A stretch of 64,000 nt of DNA from Euborellia annulipes (Eukaryota > Arthropoda > Insecta > Dermaptera > Anisolabididae), in NCBI GenBank assembly GCA_023213315.1, contig JAKCPI010011712.1, forward strand, positions 186,001 to 250,000, read 5' to 3'. Below the pieces are notes generated by a model. It saw only the letters and a program-made list of their open reading frames with translations. It made no database searches and had not been told where the DNA came from. The position numbers and the translations under genes were made by a program. Below, piece by piece: positions 35,966 through 48,205 of the stretch (the stretch's first letter is position 1; every line of letters starts with the position of its first letter).

Positions 35966-37504
35966 GATTCTTGCTGACTGTTTGGAAATTTTCAAATTCC
36001 CCTCTTGACTTAAATTTTACATTTCTCGCTCCCGCTCCACTTCCTGTAACTCTAGCCAATCAGCGTCCTGATCGGCACAGACAGAAGCTAGCATCTAGCG
36101 CTTTATATATAGTAATGATGATAATGATGATAAGCAAATTGTTTGTTTTTTATTAATAAAATATCAACCAGATTCTTTATCTATTACGAGTTTTGATCAC
36201 CTTATAGGGAAATTTTTTTACTAGGGAAAAAAGTTTGATTTTCACTAAATAATAACAAAATATTTATTTAGCCAATAGATACTTTTGACTGATACAGATA
36301 GTAGTAGATATAGGATTATATATTATGATAAATATATAATGTATATGTATATATTCACAGAATTTAGTAAATGAGTATCTACTACTACTGGTAAATTTAT
36401 TTTGATTAATGCATTCTTAATTTATTATTTTTTCCTTTGAGTGAGTCGCCTTATCACCACCTGTCGTTTTTTAGTTGCATAAGCCAATAGTCATGTTTAA
36501 AAAGCCTTATTTTATTTATTATATCTTGAGAATTGAAGTGGGCAATTAGCGACGAAATTAAAAAGCGTACTTCACAAATTATCTTTTAAAATATTCAAAT
36601 TTTTAATAGCCTATTTTTTAAATTTGAAATATATAAAAAAAATAAATATTTAATAAAGAGAGAAATTGAAAACATTTATTATGGTTATAAATAATTAAAT
36701 GAAATAAATAGTAAATTAGCATTATTTCATAAATTTAGACAAGCTCAATTCCATTCAATAGATAAATAAAGAACTTTTACGCCGTTATTTGTTCACTCTA
36801 TTGGCTTTATGAATTAGTTTAGAATTAGAAGTACTAGTAGTTATCAACATTGCTATTCATTTTCAAATTTTATAAATATTTACTTATTTATTAACATTTT
36901 AAATGATGTATGATTTAGGATTTCTTTAATTGATAATACAGAAAATAACTGATTTTAATATCAAAACATAATTAATAATACAGGAAATCCATCTCTGTCC
37001 TTTTTTCCTAAAGTGTAATTTATCATATTAGGACAAACAAATTACAAATTTCAAAATTTTTGAAAAAACTTATTAGTTACCTGGTTGACGTATTTTCAAC
37101 AAAAGTTGATACTGAATCACAATTTTAAAAATCGTTAGAGCGAATAAATACCATAATTTACTATCCAAAAAGGGAAAAATAAGTAAATTGTTCACTTTTG
37201 GACTTGGTCGACTTTTGCTTTGAACCACTCATAAACATATAGGTAAGAGAAAGTAAAAATTTCTAAAATCATTGTTTAATTGATAGTAGATTTAATTATG
37301 ATATAATAATTAGGCGATAACGTTATTGCCTACATGAAATAAATTACATTTTATACAGCGCTAGTTTAATTAATCTCTCATACTGCTATATAAGGAAATA
37401 GTCTTGAGTAAATTGAATCATTCAAGTCAAAGCTCTTTGACTAGCCTCGAGGTCAAGAACTTTGTCCCTGGGCGCGGAATTATAGGTTTCGCATCTTGCG
37501 ATAG

Positions 37505-37680
37505 GGAGGGAGAGGGCAGGGGTTCACTCCCCGTTAGTGATTAAAATTTTAATTTAGGAAAATAAGAGAATAAGTGAGAAAGTCAAGGGTAAGTAGTTAT
37601 CTATTAACATATAACAAATATATAAGCCCTATATATTAAACTAAATGATCTCAGTCCCGAAAAGTCCTTAAAAAAATGTT
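37505..37680 (+). repeat. tRNA-derived SINE fragment, divergent
   Basis: GGGGTTCACTCCCCG at about 37519-37533 is B-box-like. The 3' body AAATGATCTCAGTCCCGAAA (about 37642-37661) with CCTTAAA matches the tail of the 25384 and 53955 copies. More diverged than those. Confidence 0.42.
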
Positions 37681-38002
37681 CAATTCTGGATTAAAATTTA
37701 ATTTATTGAAATTTTATATAGCATGTAAAAATATTTGAGTCAAAATGTTATTAAAACTAATATTTTCGGAAGAGTTCAAACTAGGCCTATTATTGTTATT
37801 TTTGAATTCAAATTTGTTCAATGTATAAATTTTGAGTGAGGCTTCCTTCAAACTCGTCGAATTTTAGTGGCTGGGTAAAGATTTAGTTGAGCCATTGCTG
37901 TCATGCCACATCTACTGGTATATAGGCCTAGTCATTGTAACTCTGAATGAACGAGAAAGTAAACAATAAGAGGCGGAAGGAGCAGGCAGCCAGGATATCA
38001 GT

Positions 38003-38304
38003 GTTTATTAAAGCTTTTGTGGTTTGAATTATTATTATTAGGGGAATTTTTAATTATAGACCACATTATTGATATTCATTAAAAATATATAAATACTGTA
38101 CAACGTTTCGACTGCTTATTCTGCAGCTGTTATCAAGTACTGTACTTGATAACAGCTGCAGAACAAACAGTCGAAACGTTGTACAGTATTACAGAATAAA
38201 CAGAATAAGCAGTCGAAACGTTGTACAGTATTTATATATTTTTAATAAATATCAATAATTAATACAAAAATGTGGTCTATAATTAAAAATTGTCCTAAAA
38301 CAGG
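38003..38304. mobile_element. Family C element inside the left arm of the foldback
   Basis: It interrupts the arm between ATATCAGT (37995-38002) and GTATCAGT (38305-38312), an 8-bp duplication with one mismatch; the intact sequence is visible in the opposite arm, which confirms the insertion. It begins GTTTATTAAAGCTTTTGTGG and has the TTTTTAATTATAGACCACA end inverted near 38272-38292. The core GAAACGTTGTACAGTATT occurs once on the minus and twice on the plus strand (about 38095-38110, 38174-38191, 38214-38231), a partial duplication. Confidence 0.82.
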
Positions 38305-38691
38305 GTATCAGTCACCAAAAAATAAAACTCTCTATTTAGGAAACAGTTTCGGTTTTAAGAAATGTAACCATCATCACTCCATTTAACGAGAGTGTGAACT
38401 CAAATGACAGAGAAATGAATCATATTGGGCGGTTGACAGTTGGTGTGTATTATACATAAATTATTTGTATAAAATACAAAGCAGTCAGCTTATACGATGC
38501 GCCAAATTTGAGATACAAAATTCTTTGTATGTGTGTGTTGTGTGTTTTGTCGTTCAAACTTGGCGCATCGTATAAGAAGATTGCATTGCTTTGTATTTTA
38601 TACAAATAATTTATGTATAATACACATCAACTGACAACTCGGTAATATGACTCAATGCTTTTGTCATTTGAGCTCACACTCTCGATAAATG

Positions 38692-38954
38692 CAAGGGCGG
38701 ATCCAGAGGTGTTTCTCGGGGGGGGGTAATCTGGTGTGACTCGTCGCACAGCACACTATTTTTTCTTAATTTCGGTAATTTAAAGGCGCATTCTGTACTT
38801 GTTTGCCAGAATATAAATAGCAAATCAAATTTTTAAATATTAATTTTTAAAATTTTACATTAAAAATAAATTTTTTTCAAAAAAAGTATTTTTTTCAAAT
38901 CTCAGGGGGGGGGGGTAATTACCCCCTTTACCCCTCCTCTTGTATCCGCCCTTG
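38692..38954. mobile_element. hAT-type MITE inside the right arm of the foldback
   Basis: Ends CAAGGGCGGATCC (38692-38704) and GTATCCGCCCTTG (38942-38954) are inverted; an exact 8-bp duplication GATAAATG lies at 38684-38691 and 38955-38962. It is the same family as 2252-2523 in reverse orientation, and like it carries TCTGGTGTGACTCGTCGCAC near 38731-38750, plus G runs at about 38719-38726 and 38906-38915. Confidence 0.93.
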
Positions 38955-40811
38955 GATAAATGGACTGATAATGGTTATATTTCATTAAAACCGAAACTGT
39001 TTCTCAACAGAGAGTTTCATTTCGTGGGGACTGATATCCTGGCTGCCCGCTCCTTCCGTCTCTTATTGTTTGAATACAACAGCCACTTTATTTCTTCAAA
39101 TAAAGTGTAAGTAGTTATGTATCACCATATTTAAAGTATAGAAAATATTATTTCCCAAGCAATGTTTAAAAATATAAATTTCAATATGTAATATGTAGGA
39201 CGAAATATGAGTCTAGCCGCGGGGCTCCGGCCTCTGCGAACATTCCTGAAATAATATAGCTTTATTTAGACTCTTTATATACATACTCTATATTTTTATT
39301 TTGTTAAATATTCTATTTTCTAATATTTTGATCGAAAGCTATTAAAAATATATATATAACCTACCCGCTCGCTGCCCCCATTTCATCCTACTCTGATTCG
39401 TTTATTATTATATTAAATAATTCAAATAAAACAAAAAAAGAAAATTTTCATTAAAACATATTGAGATAAAAATTTATAAAATAAAATTTCATTACTAATA
39501 GATGTCAAAGATCAATCAATATTTTATTTTATCAAATGAATGATTGTTTGTTTCTAGAACTAAAAGAATAATGGAAATCAAGCTAATAATACAACTTATT
39601 TTATTTAGGAACATTCCTGTATCTCATATAGAAATTTTTATAACTCCTTAATTAAAAAATGATTTTGTCCAAGATTCTTTCATTACATGTAACATTTCAA
39701 GAGGGTAGAGAAGCACCCATAAATTTCAAAGGTCACATTCCAAATTAACAATTTAAAAATTATGGTGATGGAAGAACTATTCTATATATATACCTACTGT
39801 ATAGCATTCCTATTAATATATATAAAGAAAATGAGAGAAAACCGACACTTATAAACCTAAATGTTTAATTTTTAATTAAAGTAAATTAAAATATTTAAGG
39901 TTAATTAAAATTTTCAATTTATAAAGTTTTATTAAAGACTAATGGAGGAAGGGGAATCAAAGATGGAAATATAATCCGTAAAATAGCACATTAAAGATCT
40001 AAAAATAATGTTTGAATAAAATGGAGAGATTAAATATTAAGAGAAGAAGAAATACCATTCTTAAGCCAGGTAACTATTGTAGTTTTGAAAACACTAGACA
40101 AAATGTTCTTTATTGTAAATTACAATATAATTTATATAATCAAAATAAGAGAAAGAAGTATACAAGTTAAACAATTTATTGTTTAAACTTTTTAAAACTT
40201 CATAATTGAAAATATCTTTGTGCAAAATAAAACTTTGTTTGAGAGGTTTAAAATAAAAATCCCAAATGATGGGTGCTGATACACAAAATCAACCTCTTCC
40301 TTTGTCTCTGAGACAAATCCACTTATCTATTAGATATCCACTGACCAGACCTGGTTGATTGATTGATTTTCATTGGAATGGCCTTAGACTAATGTCCAAT
40401 TGGCCAGCTCCCCCTTGACCAAACCTGGGGAACAGAAAACTGCGACTCAGAAAACAAACCACCATTTTGATATTTTTTTTTAAATTTTTAACTCATTTAT
40501 TGTTTAAGTAATAATATTGTTTAAAAATAACAAATTTATATCATCCTATGACTTTGGTTTCAAGCACATTGGGGGGCAGATGCCATTGCATGGTGGGGGG
40601 CGCTTGCCCCTCTGTAGCGCTGTCTCTGGTGTATGTGAAAATATCTTGGGTTGTTGTTGAAATTTACCCGACGTTTCAGCTCTCCTTTTTAAGCCAACTT
40701 CAAGAGATATGGGTTATGAAGTAATGATGATGGTTTGTTTTCAGAGACGCAATCTTCGAACGTACCTAAGAGGGCTTAGAGTGCGTGATCCTTATGCGTG
40801 GTTTGTTGTTG

Positions 40812-40812
<1 letters not shown>

Positions 40813-40855
<43 letters not shown>
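40813..40855 (+). repeat. (TG)n microsatellite
   Basis: About 21 uninterrupted TG units. Open frames of alternating Val/Cys (plus) or Thr/His (minus) across it are artefacts. Confidence 0.95.
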
Positions 40856-40856
<1 letters not shown>

Positions 40857-41575
40857 GGGTGGGACTTGGTTGGTGGAATTGTGATCGCCATGGTTGATTG
40901 GATAAATTTCTCTCGGTTTGTGCATATGTTGGGTGACGTTTGGTTTGAAATGTGGAATTAGAGGTTTCAATGTTGTTGGGAAGTTGAGCGCATCGTCTCT
41001 CTTGTTGAGCCGTTTTTTTTATTGCACTAACTTTTAAATAAATAATTGTAAATAAACACCGCAGTTGTCTCATAAAAATAGAGAAGACCATGGGTATAAA
41101 TATTTTTTTTGTAGGCCAGAATTGAAAAAAAGGCTGCGAACTACTGTATTAAAGGAATAGTTAATTTGCTGAAAGATTAACAAAAATAATCAGAAAAAAT
41201 GATCAAATAACTGAAAATTGATGTTTATGACAGATCTTCTGCCGAGATAAGCAAAAGCAAAAATAAACGAAAACGTTTTATGAATTTAAATTACAATTCG
41301 ACTCTTCCCTTCGTAAAGAAATAAGTCGTCCCAAATGAACACTCGGCCTTCCAAAAGGAAGATAAGGGGGAAATGGTGTTCTTTTACCGAAAATTGCTTT
41401 TTTAAACTCCCATTGAAATCATAATAGATGGTATTATAGGTATATACCGGGTGTTTAAAAAAAGTTACTCTATTGCCATTTGTCAGCAATACTTTTTGTT
41501 AAATTATATAATTAATAATTGTTATTAATATTTTTTTAAATTTAATATTATATATAAAAAATAAAGAAAGTGAAG

Positions 41576-42011
41576 TTTTTAATATTAATATTAATTTTAA
41601 AGAAAAGGGATTAAACTGTTCATAACAGAATAAATTAATATTTCATTTTCGATTTTATTTGCAATAGGTATAAACAGTTTCGGCTTCTTGCCATCTTCAG
41701 TTTAAAACATATTATTTGTTATACCTGTATATATAAAAATACAATTTAATATTAAAAAAATTTTTTGAATCTGATTTTGTCAATTTTTTTTCATGTATTT
41801 TTATGTGTATAACATTAAGTAAATTTTCTATTATAATATTAAAATTTATAAAATGTTTATTTGTTCTTTGCAGGCCCGAAGATGGCATGGAGCCGAAACT
41901 GTTTATGTCGATTTACAGCAATAAAATCGATAAATGAAATATTAATTCATTTTGTTATATTTTTATATCAATAACAAAATTATTTTCTTTAAAATTAATA
42001 TTAATATTATA
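41576..42011. mobile_element. Foldback element with hammerhead-like cores in both arms
   Basis: TTAATATTAATATTAATTTT at about 41579-41598 is inverted near 41990-42010. Inside, CAGTTTCGGCTTCTTGCCAT then CTTCAG (about 41670-41700) on the minus strand reads CTGAAGA-TGGC-AAGAA-GCC-GAAACTG. The right arm at about 41876-41910 reads CCGAAGA-TGGC-ATGGA-GCC-GAAACTG. Each is a four-base-pair stem-loop between a CTGANGA-like and a GAAAC box. The centre is AT-rich. Confidence 0.7.
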
Positions 42012-42639
42012 CTGTTATATTCCAATTTGAATTTATTAGTATAGTGCCAATTTAAAATTGACGTGCAGCTCAAAAACACTTGAAAATATTATAATTAATC
42101 TCTTCAAATTAATTAAGAATAAACTTTTAACTCAAAATCTGCCTAGATGTTTAGACTCGTTTTTTCCAATTAGCAAAATAAAAAAGAAAATATAACTAAA
42201 GATTTTAATTAAGATGTTTTAATATAAATTAAAGAAATAGCTTTTGTAGCTATATTTACACACACTCTGGCTTTTTTTAGCCTCACCGGTTTACAATCAC
42301 TCAATTAAAATAATAATTGTACTTTTCCTTTTTTATATGTATAGCTAATTAATGAAACATTTTAATTAAGATAAAATAAAGAATCAGCATTCGAAAAATA
42401 CACTTACGAATATTAAAGTTTAATAAAGGCCATGTCCATCAGGTACTGTAACAATTTATATAGAACCAGGCATGCTTTCACCAATTTTTTCGAAGAGGCC
42501 CTTTCTAAAATCTGAGGGGGATGGTTGGATATGTACCTAAAATAAACCATTATTAGATTCTGAATACATTAGGACTTTTTTATATCTATTACTACATATA
42601 AAGCGCTAAGCAAAGAAACGTGTGTGTGTGAAAGTGTAC

Positions 42640-43060
42640 TATTTTTTATTACTGTAAACAAGGGACGTTTCGGCGCAAATATAATCTTTCATCAGTCTTG
42701 CTAAAATCTACAATCAATATTACAATTAAAAATTTTTTTACAAAAATTAAAAATAAAAACAAATATGCACTTAAACAAAACAAAATCTTTATGGACTCAC
42801 TGAATGATTCTGACTTTTATTGTCTATAATAAATCTTTAAATAAGCATTCTGAGCCAATAATTTTGTTCGGAAGGCGCAAATGGCTCTGGAAGCTGCAGT
42901 CCAAAAATAGAATAAATAAAAAATTTTGCTTTCATTTGTTTTTATTTTTAATTTTTGTAAAAAATGTTTTAATTGTAATATTGGTTATATATATATATTA
43001 GTTAGCTTATGATTTGACAAAGCCCTGCGTTTGTGACCGAAACGTCCCTTGTTTTCAATA
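42640..43060. mobile_element. Foldback element with hammerhead-like core
   Basis: CAAGGGACGTTTCGGCGC (42659-42676) on the left faces GACCGAAACGTCCCTTG (about 43036-43052) on the right. Further in, ATTACAATTAAAAATTTTT and AAAATTAAAAATAAAAACAA (42718-42762) face the region 42930-42985. The left core on the minus strand reads CTGATGA then about 17 nt then GAAACG. The 65-residue open frame in the middle is not a gene. Confidence 0.68.
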
Positions 43061-44198
43061 ATCGCACAGAAAACACATACATACACAGGCAGACCATTTT
43101 GCAGAAAATTTGGTTTGAGATAGAGGATTTTTTAAAATTTATTTTAAATCTTTAAATTTTTGGGAAATTAGGAACAATTGGGTATTAAATAATATAGTAT
43201 ATATTTTAATTAGTGTATTCATATTAAAAAAAATAGCTTAATTATATTAATTGATCGAATTAAATTGCTCCCAAGGCTTTCAGGAATGAAATAAAATGTC
43301 GTTTGTTATCAAAAGAGAATAAATGTAAAAAAAAAAAAAAACGGAGATGGAATTCTCTTAAATGTTGATTCTTTTCCTATCATTTTATTGAGTGGTTTAC
43401 CGCCGTCTTTATCCCGAACATGACTCCCTGCTATTTGCCCTGGAGTTTATGGGACTTTTTCATAGGGTATTTGGGCGCCTGCCATAATTTCAAGGGTAAC
43501 AAAGAACAACAGCTATCAAAAGGTGATTACAAATCCAATTTAGGGATTTGCGAAGAATTCTTTTGGAGAATTTTATTTTTATCTAAATACAATACGGTAG
43601 GTCAAAGCAAAGGTGTGGAAACTTTTTTTAAATAAAGACCGGATTCATTTTCGGAAATAATGTAAAGGCCGTATCGATTTTTATTTAGATATCTGTATTT
43701 ATGAGATTGTTTCAGTATGTAGAAAATTTTACAAATTAGGGATAGAAAGGCACTTTTTTATAGAGTAGAGAGAATGACTTGTTGATTTCTTATTTTTCTA
43801 ATAAAATTTGAGGTGTGTTTTATGAAATTATATTTATAGTATTTAATTAAATAATTAATAGCAAAAAATCCTAAATATTTTCATCAATTAAAAAAAAGTT
43901 TCACATTGTTTTCTATTAAATTTTAATTAATCACGCGCTTAATCTTCTGACCAAAGCCCCCATTCTGTCCGCATAAATGTTTACCCTTTGCGATTTTGGC
44001 TGCCTACATCTGATTTTATTGTTGATATTTTCTCATCCACTGCTTGGATCATTGTTGATTTGATATTTCCAAATTAAGAATTCCAAATCACCATCTATTA
44101 TTAACAAAGACAATATTTTTCTTATCTCAGATGTATTAGTTACTTTAAAAAACTTTGTACGTTAATAAAAAATGATTGGAAAACCCTGGTGTAGATGG

Positions 44199-44373
44199 TT
44201 CAAACGATAAATGATAACGCTGAAGGCATTTTCATTATTTCTCTATATAGTTGACGTGTCGGGAGTCTAAACGCGTCCCTTCATTATTCATAACCACGTT
44301 AGTTCTGATGAAGGGAGGCGTTTAGACGAAACGTCTACTATATAGAGGAATCGCTTTATCATTTATCGTTGAA
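44199..44373. mobile_element. Foldback element with hammerhead-like core
   Basis: AACGATAAATGATAACGC (44203-44220) faces TTTATCATTTATCGTTGAA (about 44355-44373). CTATATAGTTGACG and GGAGTCTAAACGCGTCCCTT face AAGGGAGGCGTTTAGAC and CGTCTACTATATAG. The right arm contains CTGATGA (44315-44321), AGGGAGGCGTTTAGAC, then GAAACG (44338 onward). Confidence 0.72.
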
Positions 44374-44383
44374 CTTCGTTCTT

Positions 44384-44434
44384 TAATTATACGAAAAATA
44401 TTAAAACGTTTTATGTTTCTGACAAATTAATTAA
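44384..44434 (+). repeat. Direct repeat, copy 1
   Basis: TAATTATACGAAAAATATTA followed by AAACGTTTT...CTGACAAATTAATTA is repeated with only two or three differences at 44746-44796. The 311 bp between is AT-rich and non-coding. Confidence 0.75.
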
Positions 44435-44745
44435 AGTGACCCCAAAAAATTTTAGAATTTTAAAATCAAATTCTTTTAAAACTTAAAAAAGTATAATAGT
44501 TATGTAAAAGAGTTTTTTGTTTTCAAAATGAAGTAATATTGAAAATCAATTTTCATTAAATTTGCAAAAAAATATTGATAAATAAAAATTGAAATATAAT
44601 AATACAAATGTTTTTTATATAACTTAATAATTTCTCTAAATAACAAAAACGCCTAAATTTTTTTTACTTTTCATTCAAATACATTTTATAAATGCAAATT
44701 GGAAATTATTCATATAATAATTTCTTTTAAATTAGCTCTAGAGAT

Positions 44746-44796
44746 TAATTATACGAAAAATATTAAAACGTTTTGTGTCTCTGACAAATTAATTAG
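44746..44796 (+). repeat. Direct repeat, copy 2
   Basis: Partner of 44384-44434. A pair of near-identical 51-bp direct repeats 311 bp apart may mark the ends of a small inserted or duplicated segment. Confidence 0.75.
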
Positions 44797-44837
44797 ATTA
44801 ATAACAAAGATTGAATAGTTGAACAAGCTAATAATGA

Positions 44838-44874
44838 TGAAGAGCGCTCTTTGTGCTCATTTGAGCGCTCTTCA
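44838..44874. other. Perfect 12-bp hairpin
   Basis: TGAAGAGCGCTC (44838-44849) is the exact complement of GAGCGCTCTTCA (44863-44874) across a 13-nt loop. It contains the palindrome GAGCGCTC twice. Function unknown; no T tract follows. Confidence 0.6.
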
Positions 44875-45423
44875 ACTCTCAGAACTTTGGAAAATGAGAA
44901 ATAACTTTTGAACAGTCCTTGATGGTTTTCGGATCATTACATCATTGGATGTAGTCGCCGAAAACATAATGGTCACTCATATGAGCTTATAAAACCCTTT
45001 AATTAGGTGAAATTGAATTTCTTTTAATGGTCATATTTATTTACGGGTTAAAACTCTTATTTAAAAATGGTCATACCTCTCCTCTGTATGGCTATATCCT
45101 AAGAAAAAGAAAATCAAGAAAATTTGTTTGTTTTTATTTGTTACTGTAGTATTTTCAAATGTAAAATCATTTTTAATTTATTATTATTGAAATTGGTTTA
45201 CCAGATTTTTTATTTATTAAAGTTTCTATATGTATTTGATCAATGAAATTTATATAATGTCTGTTTATAAGGGTTAAAATCTAAAGTTTTTGAAAAGGAT
45301 ATGGTCAGCAACAGACGCCATTTGAACCCTCTGAAATGGTTTCAATAGAAATAGAAACCTAATGAAAATGCAAAGAGCGAGTTAGATTTTACTTTCACTG
45401 AAAAGACTATTCTTTTAAATTTC

Positions 45424-45454
<31 letters not shown>
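45424..45454. repeat. (TA)n microsatellite
   Basis: Uninterrupted TA units for about 30 bp, within a longer TATA/CATA stretch from 45424. Confidence 0.85.
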
Positions 45455-45459
45455 TTCTC

Positions 45460-47200
45460 TAATAAACTAACAACTTCTAAAAGGAGTTGCAATTCAATAT
45501 TATTCAATTAGAATTCAAATCTATTCATTCATCTATTTATTTAATCCAAAAAATAATGTTATCAAAAATATATAGATCTTTTATTCAATAAAATGCAAAC
45601 CAATATTGTTTGTTATTTCACAGAATGGTGCACATGTTAAATATAATTTGGAGTAATTATAGTGTGTAATGGAATAGGTAGGAAAGCTAGCTGATAAGCC
45701 AGGTTAACTAATGGGAATCTGAATATGCAAATCGTTGATGTGTGCTCTCTGGTGTCTGAAGGCTTTTATACTGATGACTTGGTCCCAAGGTATTTGACTA
45801 TAATCCCTTGCAAAGATTCTAGTCGCAATCTCTCACTCACATAACAAAGGTCCTAAACCATATAAAAATAATTATTAAGCTTAAATTCAATTTTCTCTTG
45901 GATTTTTTTACAACTTTTCCCTTTATGCCTTTATTTAAATCCTTAGATTTTATCAATCTGGGAATTCATGAAATGGCAAAATTTAAATAAATTTAATGAA
46001 ATTATTATCATGAAGCAATAAATAAAAAAAAAAATTATATCTTTAAAAAAAATCAAGAGTGAATCTCGCGTTTGACTTGGAAGAAAAAAAAAATCTTCTC
46101 TTATGAGATGCTTTTATTGGATATTTTAAAACTGTAAGGCTATAATGAACATCCTACTGAAAAATTTTCAAAACAAATTCGAATCAATTTACGAATCGGG
46201 GAAATTTGTTCTGTGTGTTTGAAATTTGAAATCCACGAATATTTAAAAAGAAACAAGTTCTGTTTGCAAACTGCTAGGCTGAAAAGTCGAATTATTTTAT
46301 GCTAAATGTTAAATATATATGAAAACACGATATAAAAGTAATAATAATTTTAATTAATATAATATCAAAATTGAAAATTGCATATCTAGCAATCACAAGT
46401 TGTCTGAGTTAAGGGTCTTTTCGGTGCCTACATCTTCCCTTTCCGCCTATCATGAAACAAGGACCAAACTCAGGATGGCATCTTTGATTTTCAATGGATA
46501 AAGAAATGTTGGGCGATGAGCTGGGTTTCAATTACTCAATTTTAGACTAGACAGGAATTTGGCTACCATACCAGCTGTAAGAAAGACTAGGCCAGCAAAA
46601 TAACAACTCAGTGGAACAGTAGTATGCCCGTGTCAGGCTTTTAAAAGCAAAAATTAAGGTTTTTCCCAAAAAAAAGTGTTTTTATCTCATTCTATATTTT
46701 CACAATGGATTCAAAATGTATTGATAAATCCAAAAATAAAATAAAATTGTCTAACGCAACGCGAATTTATTATTTAATAAAGAATAAGCTCGCTTTCAAC
46801 CAATTAGCTCCGATAAATGTGTTTAAAAAAAAAAAAAATTGCCAGTTAATGTTCATTAAATGACCTATAACCTGTAAGTTGTAATATGTGACAGATGGAC
46901 CCTTTTCGGTTGTATGGGAAGGGGACAGACAGACAGGTCGTGAAGAGGGGAAGGCGAAGGGGAATCGAGTCCCAAACCTCTAATGTGTGCACAATGTGTG
47001 TCCAAAGGTGGCTCTGCGGGCGGCTGTCACATAAACAATAACGACTCGAGTGTATGTTCCGGATGACCATCGGGCAGCCATTGACAAATGAGACTGTCGA
47101 ATGATTCGCAATCAAACTCCCCGAAGCATTAGACATATTCACAAGAGCGGAAAATACAGAATAATAGCATCTTTTAAAAAAGAACATTTCATCTATTACA
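45460..47200. other. Non-coding stretch with a complex patch
   Basis: Mostly AT-rich. 46860-47130 is more balanced and gives a 113-residue minus-strand open frame (46846-47187), but it has no domain, no hydrophobic pattern and starts within a poly(A) tract, so I do not call it a gene. The patch could be a conserved non-coding block or a spliced exon in some frame; undecided. Confidence 0.35.
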
Positions 47201-47325
47201 TGTATTAGGAGAGATGGTCCGAATTCGGGCTAGTATTTTACGTTTTCCGTCAAATCTCAGGCGTTTTCATAAAGCACTATCACAAATCAATTTTCAAATA
47301 GCAACAAAAAGAGGCTGAAGTCTTT

Positions 47326-47405
47326 AAATTGGATATAGAAGACGTAGCAGCCAAGGAAATAAAAAACTTTTATTTAATTTTCTAGGCTGCTACGTCGCCT
47401 ATATC
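47326..47405. repeat. Hairpin near a lone TIR-like end
   Basis: AAATTGGATATAGAAGACGT then AGCAGCC (about 47328-47355) faces GGCTGCTACGTCGCCTATAT then CCAATT (about 47384-47410). About 95 bp upstream, GAGATGGTCCGAATTCGGGC (47212-47231) resembles the end of the 1751-2801 element, but no second end was found. Confidence 0.6.
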
Positions 47406-47994
47406 CAATTCAAAACAATTTTGTAAAAATCTTTAATAATTTAATTTGATATACAAATTTTGTAAAAAAAAATATAAAAAAGTTTTGAAATCTCTAGAAC
47501 ACATCGTAAGCTATTCATGGACAAATTAAAGATTAGATGGCAATTCGCTTCACATTTAAATGTTGTGCACATCTTGTACTACCTGAAACCGTCCTAGCTT
47601 AAATATACATAGACACGAGTCCTTATTTTTACATTTTCCTCTACTAACAGAAGAATTTGAAAGTTTTATTTAATATAAACCCGAATTGATTTTCATTTTC
47701 TTATAAAATATATATGGGTCAGTCACTCTAAAAAAATGGGTTAATTTTGCGTAATTCTAAATAATTCAGTGACTATCAGACTTTTTTTACACATCAGTTA
47801 ATAGAAAAAGTTGATAATTTTTGGGCCCAAGTGATAAATATTAAAATTTAAAAAATTTTATTGAAAATATTTGTCTTTTTAACTCTAAAATGTCAGTCCC
47901 CTGGCATGTACCAGCTCAAAAAGTGAACATTTAAATGAAAATTTATTTTAAACTATTAGATTTATATTATTATTATAGTATGACTATACATTAG

Positions 47995-48205
47995 CTCATG
48001 GGCCCACATCTTGTGGGTACTTGGATGGCGACCACGAGCTGCCCTAGCTGGGACTGGCAGTACTTCTGTTCTTTGCATGTCAGTCTCTTCTCTTCTATAT
48101 TTTCAACAGGAGTCAGACCGTGCGACGGGCCGGCCTGTTCTATTCCTTTCCAGTCGCAAAAACCCATGAATGACCGCCCATCCCGGGAATAATCAAGTGA
48201 AGAAA
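47995..48205 (+). repeat. Family D interspersed repeat, longest copy
   Basis: ATGGCGACCACGAGCTGCCC and GGGACTGGCAGTACTTCTGT then CATGTCAGTCTC match the reverse complement of 53745-53825 and, in part, of 11345-11430. The 3' tail is AAGAAAGAAGAAGAATAAG. GC-rich relative to its setting. CAGGAGTCAGACCG also has a weak match at about 16010-16024. A 64-residue open frame here has no recognisable domain. Probably a SINE-like retroposon. Confidence 0.5.

Larger units (their letters stand above)
37961..39071. mobile_element. Large foldback element with an insertion in each arm
   Basis: Outer arms: 37961-38002 (AAACAATAAGAGGCGGAAGG ... CCAGGATATCAGT) are inverted at about 39030-39071. The arms resume after the inserts: AACTCTCTATTTAGGAAACA (about 38325) faces TGTTTCTCAACAGAGAGTT near 38998, and TTATACGATGCGCCAAATTT (about 38490-38509) faces AACTTGGCGCATCGTATAA near 38557-38575. 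The loop at about 38515-38555 includes a TGTGTG run. Without the inserts the arms are about 240-250 bp each. The left arm is split by a family C element (38003-38304) and the right arm by a hAT MITE (38692-38954). No coding capacity. Confidence 0.82.

Noticed and set aside
40776..41091. His/Thr-rich and Val/Cys-rich frames
   Set aside because: Produced by the (TG)n microsatellite.
43420..43635. 71-residue plus-strand open frame
   Set aside because: Neither splice signals nor a recognisable domain; flanks are AT-rich and non-coding.
46846..47187. 113-residue minus-strand open frame
   Set aside because: No recognisable domain, hydrophobic pattern or splice-site support; starts in a poly(A)/T tract. 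Length is near what chance gives in a less AT-rich patch.
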